A stretch of DNA of 64,000 bases from Streptomyces sp. NBC_01353 (GCF_036237275.1 NZ_CP108352.1:5828001-5892000); one strand, 5' to 3'. Counted from the first letter of the stretch, positions 1 to 9,506 are shown. Notes: a model not told the origin generated them from the letters alone. Program-made: numbers and translations.

Positions 1-135
1 GCCACCGTCGCGACGCTCTGCGCCCTGGTGATGGTCCTCGTGCCGTGGACCGACCGGACGATCCCCCAGGTTCTGTTCTGGCTCGGACTCGTACCGAACC
101 TGCTCAGCATCACCCACGACCGGAACAAGGTCTGA
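1..135 (+). CDS. C-terminal end of a membrane protein (partial)
   Basis: The first 44 complete codons of the window are open in frame 1 and end at TGA 133-135. The gene starts outside the window. The visible part holds a hydrophobic stretch (ATLCALVMVLVPW), a short charged turn (TDRT) and a second hydrophobic stretch, then a basic tail ending HDRNKV. This is typical of the last membrane segment or segments of a small integral membrane protein. Its stop overlaps the next start (TGATG), so it is probably translationally coupled to the TPR membrane protein that follows. The family cannot be named from this fragment. Confidence 0.6.
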   Translation, partial: ATVATLCALVMVLVPWTDRTIPQVLFWLGLVPNLLSITHDRNKV

Positions 136-1223
136 TGAGCCCCACTCTGGACCGGGCCGACGCGCTCTTCGACGTCGGGCGGTACGAGCAGGCCGCCGCC
201 CTCGCCGCCCAGCATCTGGCCACCGACCCGCAGGACGCCACCGCACTGGTCCTGCTGGCCCGCTGCCGGCACCGCCTGGGCCGCGAGCAGGAGGCGTTCG
301 AGTCGATCGAAGCGGCGCTGCGCGCCGAACCCGACTCGCTGCCGGCCTGGCTGATGCGCACGCACATCCTGCTCGCGCTGAAGAGGTACGAGGAGGCGGA
401 GCGGGCCGCCCGCCACTCCGTCGAACTCGGCCCGCAGTACTGGGGCAGCCACTACGCCCTCGGCACCGTCCTCGACCGGTCCGTCCGCACGGAGCGCCGG
501 CGCGAGGCGTACGAGGCGGCCCGGACCGCCGTCGCTCTCGCCCCGGAGCAGAGCGACGCGCACTTCCTCGTCGGACTCACCGCCCAGCGCACCGGCAACC
601 ACGCCGTCGCCAAGCAGGCCTACGAGACGGCGCTGCGGCTCGACCCGCAGAGCAGCGAGGCACACAACAACCTCTCCCTGCTGCATCTGCGCCGCCGCTG
701 GCTCCGCCCCGGGGCGTGGACGAAGGCCGCCGAGGGCTTCGTCGAGTCCGCCGCCCTCGACATGAACGACCGGCAGGCCCGCTACAACCTGGAGACAATG
801 GCCTGGGGCACCGCCGCCGGAGCCCGCTGGGTGGCCCTGCTCGGCTTCGTCGCCGCCGCCATCGGCTCGGCGTCGCTGCGGACCGGCGCGTCGGGCGCCG
901 AGGCCCTCGTCCCGTACGCGATCGGCGCGCTCGTCCTCGTCGGCGGCTGGGCCGGCTGGGCGGTGTGGATCACCCGGCGCGTACCGGCGCGGCTGCGCCG
1001 CCCCCTGCTCCTCGTGGCACGCAACTGCCGGCCCGTGCTCGCCATGGCGATCGCCGTCGGACTCCTCGGTCTGCACTCGGCGGTCTCGATGGTGCTGTGG
1101 GCGCTGGACGCGTCCGTCGTCGGGGCGCTCGGCTATCCGCTCTTCTGGACCGTGATCATCACCTACTGGGTGAGCCGCTCCGCACTGCAACGCCGCGCCC
1201 CCACGGCCGAGCGCGGCCGGTGA
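135..1223 (+). CDS. TPR-repeat membrane protein
   Basis: A 362-residue protein. Residues about 1-210 are helical repeats of TPR type: recurring patterns such as DALFDVGRYEQAAALAAQHL, ALVLLARCRHRLGREQEAFE and AHNNLSLLHLRRR. The C-terminal third carries about four membrane segments, followed by a basic tail. TPR domains bind protein partners, so this is probably a membrane-anchored scaffold; the partner is unknown. The ATG at 135 overlaps the stop of the upstream membrane gene. An in-frame upstream start at 45 would overlap that gene by 90 bases and is unlikely. The gene is followed after 53 bases by the HIT gene on the same strand. Confidence 0.8.
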   Translation: MSPTLDRADALFDVGRYEQAAALAAQHLATDPQDATALVLLARCRHRLGREQEAFESIEAALRAEPDSLPAWLMRTHILLALKRYEEAERAARHSVELGPQYWGSHYALGTVLDRSVRTERRREAYEAARTAVALAPEQSDAHFLVGLTAQRTGNHAVAKQAYETALRLDPQSSEAHNNLSLLHLRRRWLRPGAWTKAAEGFVESAALDMNDRQARYNLETMAWGTAAGARWVALLGFVAAAIGSASLRTGASGAEALVPYAIGALVLVGGWAGWAVWITRRVPARLRRPLLLVARNCRPVLAMAIAVGLLGLHSAVSMVLWALDASVVGALGYPLFWTVIITYWVSRSALQRRAPTAERGR

Positions 1224-1276
1224 CACGGCCGATACGATGCCCGGGTACTGATCACCAAGGCGAGGAGGCCCGGGCC

Positions 1277-1636
1277 ATGGCCGGAGAGCCGCAGAGCGAC
1301 TGCCTGTTCTGCAAGATCGCGGACGGGGAGGTCCCGGCGACGATCGTGCGTGAGACCGAGACGATCGTCGCCTTCCGGGACATCAACCCGCAGGCGCCCA
1401 CGCACGTGCTCGTCATCCCGCGCGTCCACTACCCCGACGCCGCCACGCTCGCCACCGCCGCGCCGACCATCGCCGCCGACGTGCTGCGCGAGGCCGGCGA
1501 GATCGCCGCCCAGGAGAAGGTCGACGGCAGCGGCTTCCGGATCGTCTTCAACACCGGGGTCGGCGCGGGCCAGACCGTCTTCCACGCCCACGCGCACGTC
1601 CTCGGCGGCCGTGGCCTCAACTGGCCCCCCGGATAA
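1277..1636 (+). CDS. HIT family nucleotide-binding protein
   Basis: A 119-residue histidine-triad protein. The N-terminus has the CLFCKIADGEVPATIV pattern of the HINT/PKCI branch, and the triad HAHAHV is at residues 103-108, close to the C-terminus as expected. The family hydrolyses nucleoside phosphoramidates or related nucleotidyl conjugates in the cytoplasm. The start is the ATG at 1277, preceded by GAGGAGG. A longer reading from 716 would be antisense-like read-through of the TPR gene in another frame and is rejected. The RNase Z-like gene starts three bases after its stop, so the two are probably co-transcribed. Confidence 0.93.
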   Translation: MAGEPQSDCLFCKIADGEVPATIVRETETIVAFRDINPQAPTHVLVIPRVHYPDAATLATAAPTIAADVLREAGEIAAQEKVDGSGFRIVFNTGVGAGQTVFHAHAHVLGGRGLNWPPG

Positions 1637-1639
1637 GAC

Positions 1640-2542
1640 GTGTCCGTACGTGAACTCGTCGTGCTCGGGACCGCCAGCCAGGTCCCGACCCGGCACCGCA
1701 ACCACAACGGCTATCTGCTGCGCTGGGACGGGCAGGGCATCCTCTTCGACCCGGGCGAGGGCACCCAGCGTCAGATGCTGCGCGCCGGGGTGGCCGCCCA
1801 CGACATCGACCGGATCTGCGTCACGCACTTCCACGGCGACCACTCCCTGGGCCTGGCGGGCGTGATCCAGCGGATCAACCTCGACCAGGTCCCGCACCCG
1901 GTGACCGCGCACTACCCGGCGAGCGGGCAGCGCTTCTTCGAGCGGCTGCGGTACGCGACGGCCTACCGCGAGACGGTGAAGCTGACGGAGGCCCCGGTTG
2001 CCGCCGACGGGCCCCTCGCCGTCACCGAGTCGTACACCCTCGACGCGTACAAGCTGTCCCACCCCGTGGAGTCGTACGGCTACCGGCTCACCGAGCCCGA
2101 CGGGCGCCGCATCCTGCCCGAACGGCTCGCCGCGCACGGCATCAAGGGCCCGGACGTCGGCCTGATCCAGCGCGAGGGCGTCCTGAACGGCGTGACGCTG
2201 GAGGAGGTCAGCGAGGTCCGGCGCGGGCAGCGGTTCGCATTCGTCATGGACACCCGGCTCTGCGACGGTGTGCACGCGCTCGCCGAGGGCGCCGACATGC
2301 TCGTCATCGAGTCGACCTTCCTCGACGAGGACGTCCGGCTCGCCGCCGACCACGGCCATCTGACGGCCGGACAGGCCGCCGCCGTCGCCCGCGACGCGGG
2401 AGTGCGGCACCTGGTCCTGACCCACTTCTCGCAGCGGTACGGCGATCCCGCCGAGTTCGAACGGCAGGCGCGGGCGGCCGGGTTCGCCGGCGAACTGAGC
2501 ATTGCCCAGGACCTCATGCGGGTCCCCCTACCGAAAAGATAG
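1640..2542 (+). CDS. rnz: Ribonuclease Z / metallo-beta-lactamase-fold hydrolase
   Basis: A 300-residue metallo-beta-lactamase-fold protein. The zinc motif THFHGDH is at residues 62-68. An LGTASQVPT start strand and a terminal [10 protein letters not shown] block with the distal histidine match the tRNA 3'-endonuclease family (ElaC/RNase Z), which cleaves 3' trailers from tRNA precursors. The length is normal for the short bacterial form. The start is a GTG at 1640, three bases after the HIT gene stop. The deaminase gene follows after five bases, so HIT, rnz and the deaminase look like one operon. Confidence 0.85.
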   Translation: MSVRELVVLGTASQVPTRHRNHNGYLLRWDGQGILFDPGEGTQRQMLRAGVAAHDIDRICVTHFHGDHSLGLAGVIQRINLDQVPHPVTAHYPASGQRFFERLRYATAYRETVKLTEAPVAADGPLAVTESYTLDAYKLSHPVESYGYRLTEPDGRRILPERLAAHGIKGPDVGLIQREGVLNGVTLEEVSEVRRGQRFAFVMDTRLCDGVHALAEGADMLVIESTFLDEDVRLAADHGHLTAGQAAAVARDAGVRHLVLTHFSQRYGDPAEFERQARAAGFAGELSIAQDLMRVPLPKR

Positions 2543-2546
2543 ATCC

Positions 2547-3545
2547 ATGCCCCTTCCCAAGGCCGAACTCCACCTCCACATCGAAGGCACGCTCGAACCC
2601 GAGCTGGCGTTCGCGCTCGCCGCGCGCAACGGCGTCACCCTGCCGTACGCGGACACCGAGGAGCTGCGCAAGGCGTACCTCTTCAGCGATCTGCAGTCCT
2701 TCCTGGACCTGTACTACGGGCTGATGGCCGTCCTGCACACGGCCGAGGACTTCACCGAACTCGCCGACGCGTACCTGGCGCGGGCGGCGGCGCAGGGCGT
2801 GCGGCACGCGGAGATCTTCTTCGACCCGCAGGCGCACACGGCCCGTGGCGTGCCGATCGGGACGGTGATCGAGGGCCTGGGCCGCGCGCTCGACGGGGCC
2901 GAGGAGCGGCACGGCGTCTCTACGCGGCTGATCATGTGCTTCCTGCGCGACGAGTCCGCCGAGTCGGCGATGGCGACGCTGGAGGCCGCGAAGCCGTATC
3001 TGCACCGGATCACCGGTGTCGGCCTGGACTCGGCGGAAGTCGGCCACCCGCCGTCGAAGTTCCGCGAGGTGTACGCGGCGGCCGAGGCGCTCGGTCTGCG
3101 GAAGGTCGCCCACGCGGGCGAGGAGGGCCCGCCGGCGTACATCCGCGAGGCCCTGGACGTCCTCGGTGTGGAGCGGGTCGACCACGGGCTGCGCTGCATG
3201 GAGGACCCTGAGCTGGTGTCACGCCTTGTGCGCGAGCGGGTGCCGCTCACGCTCTGCCCGCTGTCGAACGTGCGCCTGCGGGCGATCGACGTCCTGGAGG
3301 ACCACCCGCTGGCGTCGATGCTGGCCGCCGGTCTGATGGCGACGGTCAACTCCGACGACCCGGCGTACTTCGGCGGATACGTGGGCGACACGTTCGACGC
3401 GGTGCGGGGTGCGCTGGGGCTGGACCGGGAGCAGCTGAGGACGCTGGCTCGCAACTCCTTCGAGGCGTCGTTCCTGGAGGACGAGGAGGGCCGGAGGGCG
3501 CGGTACCTCGCCGAGGTCGAGGCGTACGACTTCGACGCGGAGTAG
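2547..3545 (+). CDS. Adenine/adenosine deaminase
   Basis: A 332-residue metal-dependent amidohydrolase of the adenosine deaminase superfamily. Zinc ligands H9 and H11 lie in AELHLHIEGT. The catalytic HAGEEG motif follows mid-protein, and the late NSDDPAYF block supplies the remaining metal-binding aspartate. The HLHIEGTLEPEL start and the SNVRLRAI stretch look closer to the adenine deaminase (type 2) subgroup than to classical adenosine deaminase, but I cannot settle the substrate by eye. It would act in purine salvage in the cytoplasm. The ATG at 2547 is chosen because the family begins PKAELHLH. It lies at the end of the HIT-rnz cluster. Confidence 0.85.
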   Translation: MPLPKAELHLHIEGTLEPELAFALAARNGVTLPYADTEELRKAYLFSDLQSFLDLYYGLMAVLHTAEDFTELADAYLARAAAQGVRHAEIFFDPQAHTARGVPIGTVIEGLGRALDGAEERHGVSTRLIMCFLRDESAESAMATLEAAKPYLHRITGVGLDSAEVGHPPSKFREVYAAAEALGLRKVAHAGEEGPPAYIREALDVLGVERVDHGLRCMEDPELVSRLVRERVPLTLCPLSNVRLRAIDVLEDHPLASMLAAGLMATVNSDDPAYFGGYVGDTFDAVRGALGLDREQLRTLARNSFEASFLEDEEGRRARYLAEVEAYDFDAE

Positions 3546-3574
3546 GGGGCCGGCGGGGGCGCCTGCGGCGGGCC

Positions 3575-3791
3575 CTTTCCCCACCCCTCCCCTTCCCGAA
3601 CTGGGGGCAAGCCCCCGGACCCCCGTACGGCTCGCGCCCGTGTCCTCAAACGCCGGACGGGCTGGTTCTTCGCCCGTAGGGCGGAAAATTCAGCCCCGCC
3701 GGCGTTTGAGGCGCGGGGTCTGGGGCGGAGCCCCAGTTCGGGAAGTGAGGGTCCCCCCACGCCGCCAGGCGTAGGGGAGGGGTGGGGAAAG
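3575..3791. repeat. Nested extragenic palindrome between convergent genes
   Basis: Three nested perfect inverted repeats fill the gap between the deaminase gene and the convergent MFS gene. The outer arms are 3575-3592 with 3774-3791 (18 bp). The middle arms are 3592-3606 with 3731-3745 (15 bp, CTTCCCGAACTGGGG). The inner arms are 3644-3656 with 3699-3711 (13 bp, CCTCAAACGCCGG). The element could fold into a long cruciform or hairpin and act as a bidirectional terminator. From memory, similar CTCAAACGCCGG-type palindromes recur in Streptomyces intergenic DNA; copy number in this genome was not checked. Confidence 0.8.
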
Positions 3792-3796
3792 AAGAG

Positions 3797-5197
3797 CTAC
3801 CCGCGGTCGCTCGGGCGGGCCAGGCGGAAGGCGCGTTGGGCTGCGCCGGGGCCCGTCGGGACGGTGATCTCCGTGATCTCCTGTTCCGGCGCTCCCATCT
3901 GCGGTACCAGACCCGTCGTGGAGCCCGTCGTGCCCGCGAGCACGGCGGCCGGGGCGCCGCCGCGGCGCCGGACGGAGCCCGGGACCAGCGGGCGGCCCGA
4001 GGTGTGCAGGGCGACCGCGGTCATCGGGCCCGCGACCAGCAGGAGCAGGACGCACAGGACCACGCCCATGCCCGGGTAACCCGCCTGCTCGGACAGGACG
4101 CTGCCGACGACCGGGCCGCAGGCCACGCCCAGGGAGGACGCCGAGCCGACGAGCACGGCCCAGCGGCCGCGCGGGTCCAGGGAGGCGGCGAGGCCCAGCA
4201 GATAGGACAGGACGACCGGGTAGAAGAGGTTCCAGAGGATCTCGCCGGTCGCGAAGGCGGGCAGGCTCCCGGCGCTCGAACTGACGAGGACGCAGGCGGC
4301 GATGATCGCCGTACCGGCGCCGATCGGGACCGCGCGGCCCAGCCGCGAGCCGAGCGCCCCGGCCGCCGTGACACCCGCGAGCCCGGCCCCCAGCGCCACG
4401 GCGAAGACCGCGCCGACGGTGACCTCGCCGAGCCCGGCCTGGGTGAGGCCGATCCGGCCGCTCACGCCCCACAGGGCGTTCTGCGCCATGGACCAGAGCA
4501 GGATCGCGGCGGCGAGCACGAGGCCCGAACGCCGGTGGGGGAGCGGCGAGCTCCTGCCCGGCGCTTCCGCGGGGCGGTCGCTCCTGCCCGGCGCCTCCGC
4601 GTGGCGGTCGGCCCTGCCCGGCGCCATCGCGGCCCCGCCCGCCCGCCCGGTCGCGCCCGTCAGGCCGTCCGCCAGGCCGCCCGTCAGTGGCCACACCAGT
4701 GCTGCCGCCAGCGCGATCGACGCGAACGGCAGCGCGTGGCCGCCGCCGAGGTGCGGCAGCGTGAGGTAGAGCGCGCCGGCCGTCGCCGAGACCGAGAGCA
4801 GGCCGAGCGTCGAGGCCCGGTGCGGGTCCTGCTGCGCGGCGATGCCCGCCGCCGCCACCGCCAGCGTCGTACCCGAGCCGAAACCGCCGACGACCGCGCC
4901 GCCGATCACCAGCGGAACACTCGCGGTGAGCGCCGCCGCGCCGTAGCCGACGCACATCGCGAGCAGCCCGGCCCGCGCCGTCCGGCGCGGACCGAACCGT
5001 TCCACACGCGAGGCGAGGGTGAAGCCCGCGGAGGCGGAGGCGAGGAGGAGGACCGATCCCACCAGGCCGGCCTGGGCCGGGGTGAGACCGAGTCCGGCGG
5101 AGAGGCGGCCGACGACGGTCGGCAGCAGGTACGGGGCGAGATAACCGGCCGTGAACAGGGCGACAAGGGGCCCCAGGGCACGCGGGCGCGACAACAT
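3797..5197 (-). CDS. MFS transporter
   Basis: A 466-residue integral membrane protein with about 12 hydrophobic segments. It begins LGPLVALFTAGYLAPYLLPT, carries a loop with basic residues after the third segment (RVERFGPRRTARAGL, the MFS 2-3 loop signature region), and has a central hydrophilic stretch with a repeated arginine/proline-rich AEAPGRS motif. The substrate is unknown. I chose ATG 5197; an in-frame TTG at 5215 has no better ribosome binding site. The central loop has a short internal repeat (APGRSDRPAEAPGRS) that looks recently duplicated. It is divergent from the PfkB kinase, with a 260-base shared promoter region. Confidence 0.8.
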   Translation of the reverse strand: MLSRPRALGPLVALFTAGYLAPYLLPTVVGRLSAGLGLTPAQAGLVGSVLLLASASAGFTLASRVERFGPRRTARAGLLAMCVGYGAAALTASVPLVIGGAVVGGFGSGTTLAVAAAGIAAQQDPHRASTLGLLSVSATAGALYLTLPHLGGGHALPFASIALAAALVWPLTGGLADGLTGATGRAGGAAMAPGRADRHAEAPGRSDRPAEAPGRSSPLPHRRSGLVLAAAILLWSMAQNALWGVSGRIGLTQAGLGEVTVGAVFAVALGAGLAGVTAAGALGSRLGRAVPIGAGTAIIAACVLVSSSAGSLPAFATGEILWNLFYPVVLSYLLGLAASLDPRGRWAVLVGSASSLGVACGPVVGSVLSEQAGYPGMGVVLCVLLLLVAGPMTAVALHTSGRPLVPGSVRRRGGAPAAVLAGTTGSTTGLVPQMGAPEQEITEITVPTGPGAAQRAFRLARPSDRG

Positions 5198-5457
5198 GGG
5201 CGTTCCAGGGAACAAAGGAGAGGGGGAGGAGCGCCCGGTGTTGCACGGGATCGCGGGACATATGTATCAAGCAACCGAGGGCCCGGAGAAGCCCGGACAG
5301 GGCGAATTCCACCCCTTCTTTCTGTGATCTGGGTCACTATGGGTTTGGGGTCGGATTCTCCGGGTAGATGCGGCCGCTTTCCTGACTGCGTCCCCCCCGT
5401 CACCGGACCCCCATCAGGCACACTGACCTGATCCGCACCACGTTCGGGGAGGCCGCC

Positions 5458-6573
5458 GTGACCACAGCAAGGGGAGACCAGCAACACGACGCCGGGGTCG
5501 ACCCGTTGGTGTACCTGCGCGAGCCCACCGACCCCGACTGCGACGTCTTCCTCACCGGCACGGTCTTCCTCGACATCATCTTCACCGGCCTCGACAGCGC
5601 CCCCGTGCGCGGCACCGAGTCCTGGGCCCGGGGCATGGGCTCCAGCCCCGGCGGTGTCGCCAACATGGCCACCGCCCTCGCCCGCCTCGGCCTGCGCACC
5701 TCGCTCGCCGCCGCCTTCGGCGACGACCACTACGGCGAGTACTGCTGGGACGCCCTGGAGCAGGGCGAGGGCATCGACCTCTCGCTCTCCCGGACCGTGC
5801 CCGGCTGGCACTCCCCGGTCACCGTCTCCATGGCGTACGAGGGCGAGCGCACGATGGTCTCCCACGGCCACGAGGCCCCGCCGCTGGACGGCGCCCTGCC
5901 CGCCTACCCGCCGCACGCCCGCGCCGCGGTCGCCTCGCTCGTGCCGGGGCGCGGCGAGGAGTGGGTCGCGCAGGCCGCCCGCGGCGGCGCGAAGGTCTTC
6001 GCCGACGTCGGCTGGGACGACACCGGCCGCTGGGACCTGAACGGCCTGAGCGACCTGGAGCACTGCGAGGCGTTCCTGCCCAACGCGCAGGAGGCGATGC
6101 GGTACACCCGTACCGACTGCCCGCGGGCCGCCGCCCGCGCGCTCGCGGACAAGGTCCGTTACGCCGTGGTCACCCTGGGTTCCGAGGGCGCCTACGCCGT
6201 CGACGGGGCCACCGGCGAGACCGCCGAGGTGCCGGCCATCGAGGTCTCCGCCCTCGACCCGACCGGTGCCGGTGACGTCTTCGTGGCCGGTTTCGTCACC
6301 GGGACGCTCGCGGGCTGGCCGCTCGCCGACCGGCTGGCCTTCGCCGGACTCATCGCGGCGCTGTCGGTGCAGGAGTTCGGCGGCTCGCTCTCCGCGCCCG
6401 GCTGGGGCGAGGTCGCCGCCTGGTGGGAGCACGTCCAGGACCACGTCTGCCAGGACCCGGAGGCCCTGCGCGGCCGCTACGCCTTCCTGGAACACCTCCT
6501 CCCCGCGGGCTCCCGCCCCTGGCCCCTGCGCCGGGCGGTCCCGACCATCGGGTTCAGAGCAGCGCACTCGTAA
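5458..6573 (+). CDS. PfkB-family carbohydrate/nucleoside kinase
   Basis: A 371-residue ribokinase-fold protein. The N-terminal substrate-binding GGVANMATALARLG motif and the C-terminal ATP/anion-hole motif DPTGAGDVF (about residues 267-275, catalytic aspartate at its end) are both intact. PfkB kinases phosphorylate sugars or nucleosides on a hydroxyl group in the cytoplasm; the exact substrate cannot be read from sequence. The start is a GTG at 5458, preceded by a GGGGAGG-like stretch. It is divergent from the MFS gene and about 100 bases upstream of phoH, which probably has its own promoter. Confidence 0.88.
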   Translation: MTTARGDQQHDAGVDPLVYLREPTDPDCDVFLTGTVFLDIIFTGLDSAPVRGTESWARGMGSSPGGVANMATALARLGLRTSLAAAFGDDHYGEYCWDALEQGEGIDLSLSRTVPGWHSPVTVSMAYEGERTMVSHGHEAPPLDGALPAYPPHARAAVASLVPGRGEEWVAQAARGGAKVFADVGWDDTGRWDLNGLSDLEHCEAFLPNAQEAMRYTRTDCPRAAARALADKVRYAVVTLGSEGAYAVDGATGETAEVPAIEVSALDPTGAGDVFVAGFVTGTLAGWPLADRLAFAGLIAALSVQEFGGSLSAPGWGEVAAWWEHVQDHVCQDPEALRGRYAFLEHLLPAGSRPWPLRRAVPTIGFRAAHS

Positions 6574-6679
6574 AAGCCTTCGGCCTTGTCAGTGACAAGT
6601 CGTAGGCTTGGTAGCCCAGAGGTTGTCGAGCAGCGAGAACCCTGCAACGGGAGGTATGTGCAGGCCACAGTGCCGGCCC

Positions 6680-7702
6680 ATGACTCAGACACCCACAGCC
6701 CCCAATGGTGCGCCGGGCGAGACCCGTGCCCACTTCACCGTCCCCGCCAAGCATCCGATGGTGACCGTTCTCGGCTCCGGTGACGCCCTGTTGCGCGTGA
6801 TCGAGAAGGCGTTCCCGAAGGCCGACATCCATGTCCGGGGCAACCAGGTCAGCGCGGTGGGCGAGGCGGCGGAAGTCGCTCTGATCCAGCGCCTGTTCGA
6901 CGAGATGATGCTGGTGCTCCGCACCGGACAGCCGATGACGGAGGACGCAGTGGAACGCTCGATCGCCATGCTCAGGGCGAGCGAGAACGGCAAGGGGGAG
7001 GCAGGCCAGGAGACTCCGGCCGAGGTGCTCACGCAGAACATCCTCTCCAGCCGCGGCCGCACCATCCGCCCCAAGACCCTCAACCAGAAGCGGTACGTCG
7101 ACGCGATCGACAAGCACACGATCGTCTTCGGCATCGGACCCGCGGGTACCGGCAAGACGTATCTGGCCATGGCCAAGGCGGTCCAGGCCCTGCAGTCCAA
7201 GCAGGTCACCCGGATCATCCTGACCCGGCCGGCCGTCGAGGCGGGCGAGCGGCTCGGCTTCCTGCCCGGCACGCTCTACGAGAAGATCGACCCGTATCTG
7301 CGGCCGCTGTACGACGCGCTGCACGACATGCTCGACCCCGACTCGATCCCGAAGCTGATGGCCTCGGGCACGATCGAGGTCGCGCCGCTGGCCTACATGC
7401 GAGGACGGACGCTCAACGACGCGTTCATCATCCTCGACGAGGCGCAGAACACGAACCCCGAGCAGATGAAGATGTTCCTCACCCGCCTCGGCTTCGAATC
7501 CAAGATCGTCGTCACCGGTGACATCACGCAGGTCGACCTCCCCGGCGGTACGAAGAGCGGTCTGCGCCAGGTCCGGGACATCCTCGACGGAGTCCAGGAC
7601 GTCCACTTCTCGATGCTCACGTCGCAGGATGTCGTCCGGCACAAGCTCGTCGGCCGTATCGTCGACGCGTACGAGCAGTACGACAGCCGCAACGGGAAGT
7701 AG
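6680..7702 (+). CDS. phoH: PhoH-family P-loop ATPase
   Basis: A 340-residue PhoH-like ATPase. The Walker A motif GPAGTGKT is at about residues 153-160 and Walker B FIILDEAQN at about 249-257, with the family block VVTGDITQVDLP after it. An N-terminal KH-like segment (HVRGNQVSAVGEAAEV) is present. PhoH proteins are RNA-associated ATPases; adjacency to ybeY fits a role in ribosome or RNA quality control. The start was placed at ATG 6680 (MTQTPTAPNG). An ATG at 6656 has its GGGAGG only one base upstream. The gene is followed after 12 bases by ybeY. Confidence 0.88.
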   Translation: MTQTPTAPNGAPGETRAHFTVPAKHPMVTVLGSGDALLRVIEKAFPKADIHVRGNQVSAVGEAAEVALIQRLFDEMMLVLRTGQPMTEDAVERSIAMLRASENGKGEAGQETPAEVLTQNILSSRGRTIRPKTLNQKRYVDAIDKHTIVFGIGPAGTGKTYLAMAKAVQALQSKQVTRIILTRPAVEAGERLGFLPGTLYEKIDPYLRPLYDALHDMLDPDSIPKLMASGTIEVAPLAYMRGRTLNDAFIILDEAQNTNPEQMKMFLTRLGFESKIVVTGDITQVDLPGGTKSGLRQVRDILDGVQDVHFSMLTSQDVVRHKLVGRIVDAYEQYDSRNGK

Positions 7703-7714
7703 CGCAGAAGCACC

Positions 7715-8212
7715 ATGTCGATCGACGTCAACAACGAGTCCGGAACCGAGGTCGACGAGCAGTCGATCCTCGACATCGCCCGCTACGCCCTCGCGCGGAT
7801 GCGCATCCACCCGCTCTCCGAGCTGTCGGTGATCGTCGTGGACGCGGAGGCGATGGAGCAGCTCCACATCCAGTGGATGGACCTGCCGGGCCCGACGGAC
7901 GTCATGTCCTTCCCGATGGACGAACTGCGCCCGCCGGCGAAGGACGACGAGGAGCCCCCGCAGGGGCTCCTCGGCGACATCGTTCTCTGCCCCGAGGTCG
8001 CCACCCAGCAGGGCAAGGACGCGCCGACGCAGCACTCCATGGACGAGGAGCTCCAGCTCCTCACCGTCCACGGAGTGCTGCACCTGCTCGGCTACGACCA
8101 CGAGGAGCCCGACGAGAAGGCCGAGATGTTCGGCCTCCAGGCGGCCATCGTCGACGGCTGGCGCGCGGAGAAGGGCCTCACCGGCCCGTCCCCCGCGCCG
8201 ACCGTCTCCTGA
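7715..8212 (+). CDS. ybeY: Endoribonuclease YbeY (rRNA maturation factor)
   Basis: A 165-residue UPF0054 metalloprotein. The three-histidine zinc motif [11 protein letters not shown] is at about residues 119-129, and the upstream PTDVMSFP signature is intact. YbeY is a single-strand endoribonuclease involved in 16S rRNA 3' maturation and 70S ribosome quality control. It sits 12 bases after phoH and 7 bases before the CNNM/CBS gene, the conserved bacterial phoH-ybeY-corC order, and is surely co-transcribed. Confidence 0.95.
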   Translation: MSIDVNNESGTEVDEQSILDIARYALARMRIHPLSELSVIVVDAEAMEQLHIQWMDLPGPTDVMSFPMDELRPPAKDDEEPPQGLLGDIVLCPEVATQQGKDAPTQHSMDEELQLLTVHGVLHLLGYDHEEPDEKAEMFGLQAAIVDGWRAEKGLTGPSPAPTVS

Positions 8213-8219
8213 GCCTCCG

Positions 8220-9506
8220 ATGAACGCATCGCTGATCCTCGGTGCGGTCGGCCTGGTCATCGTCGCCTGGCTGGCCGCCTGTGCCGAGGCCGGTATCGCC
8301 CGTGTCTCCAGCTTCCGTGCCGCCGAGGCCGTACGGTCGGGGCGGCGCGGCGCCGAGAAGCTCGCCCAGGTCGCCTCCGACCCCACCCGCTACCTCAACG
8401 TGGCGCTGCTCGTCCGCGTCTCCTGCGAGATGGCGGCCGGGGTCCTCGTCACGTACGCCTGCCTGGAGGAGTTCGCCGAGACCTGGGAGGCGCTGCTCGT
8501 CGCCATCGCGGTGATGGTGCTGGTCTCGTACGTGGCCGTCGGCGTCTCGCCGCGCACCATCGGCCGGCAGCACCCGCTGAACACGGCGACCGCCTCCGCG
8601 TACGTCCTCCTGCCGCTGGCCCGGATCATGGGCCCGATCCCGCAGTTGCTGATCCTCATCGGCAACGCGCTCACCCCCGGCAAGGGCTTCCGCAAGGGCC
8701 CCTTCGCCTCCGAGGCCGAGCTGCGGGCGATGGTCGACCTCGCCGAGCAGGAGTCGCTGATCGAGGACGACGAGCGCCGGATGGTGCACTCCGTCTTCGA
8801 GCTCGGCGACACGCTCGTACGGGAGGTCATGGTGCCCCGCACCGACCTGATCTGCATCGAGCGGTTCAAGACCGTCCGTCAGGCGCTGACGCTCGCGCTG
8901 CGCTCCGGCTTCTCGCGGATCCCCGTCACGGGTGAGAACGAGGACGACATAGTCGGCATCGTGTATCTGAAGGACCTGGTCCGCAAGACCCACATCAACC
9001 GCGACGCCGAGGCCGACCTCGTGTCGACGGCGATGCGCGCCGCCGCCTTCGTGCCGGACACCAAGAACGCCGGTGACCTGCTGCGGGAGATGCAGCAGGA
9101 GCGCAACCATGTCGCCGTCGTCATCGACGAGTACGGCGGCACGGCCGGGATCGTCACGATCGAGGACATCCTGGAGGAGATCGTCGGCGAGATCACCGAC
9201 GAGTACGACCGTGAGCTCCCGCCGGTCCAGGAGCTGGGCGACGACCGCTACCGCGTCACGGCCCGCCTCGACATCGGCGACCTCGGCGAGCTGTACGGCT
9301 TCGGCCCGGACGAGTACGACGACGAGGACGTGGAGACCGTCGGCGGACTCCTCGCCAAGGCGCTGGGCAGGGTGCCGATCGCGGGTGCGAAGGCGAAGGT
9401 GCAACTGCCGGACGGCCGCACGCTGCGGCTGACGGCCGAATCCCCGGCAGGCCGGCGGAACAAGATCGTCACCGTCCTTGTGGAACCGGAGGAGAAGCCG
9501 GAATGA
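8220..9506 (+). CDS. CNNM/CBS/CorC-domain membrane protein (hemolysin family)
   Basis: A 428-residue protein with an N-terminal CNNM (DUF21) membrane domain of three to four segments (about residues 1-130). A tandem CBS pair follows at about 200-320, including VREVMVPRTDLICIE and the second-repeat VVIDEYGGTAGIVTIEDI. The C-terminal CorC/HlyC domain covers about residues 340-420. Members are linked to magnesium or cobalt homeostasis; the old name hemolysin is not evidence of hemolysis. The start ATG at 8220 lies 7 bases after ybeY. Its stop overlaps the next start by four bases (ATGA). Confidence 0.9.
   Translation: MNASLILGAVGLVIVAWLAACAEAGIARVSSFRAAEAVRSGRRGAEKLAQVASDPTRYLNVALLVRVSCEMAAGVLVTYACLEEFAETWEALLVAIAVMVLVSYVAVGVSPRTIGRQHPLNTATASAYVLLPLARIMGPIPQLLILIGNALTPGKGFRKGPFASEAELRAMVDLAEQESLIEDDERRMVHSVFELGDTLVREVMVPRTDLICIERFKTVRQALTLALRSGFSRIPVTGENEDDIVGIVYLKDLVRKTHINRDAEADLVSTAMRAAAFVPDTKNAGDLLREMQQERNHVAVVIDEYGGTAGIVTIEDILEEIVGEITDEYDRELPPVQELGDDRYRVTARLDIGDLGELYGFGPDEYDDEDVETVGGLLAKALGRVPIAGAKAKVQLPDGRTLRLTAESPAGRRNKIVTVLVEPEEKPE

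Noticed and set aside
3690-5312. Overlapping minus and plus frames across the first MFS gene (540 and 549 codons)
   Set aside because: The MFS frame has clear membrane segments; the others are Arg/Gly/Pro-rich frame shadows.
7485-7500. CTTCGAATCC resembling a tRNA T-loop
   Set aside because: It is inside the phoH coding sequence, with no acceptor stem or anticodon arm around it.
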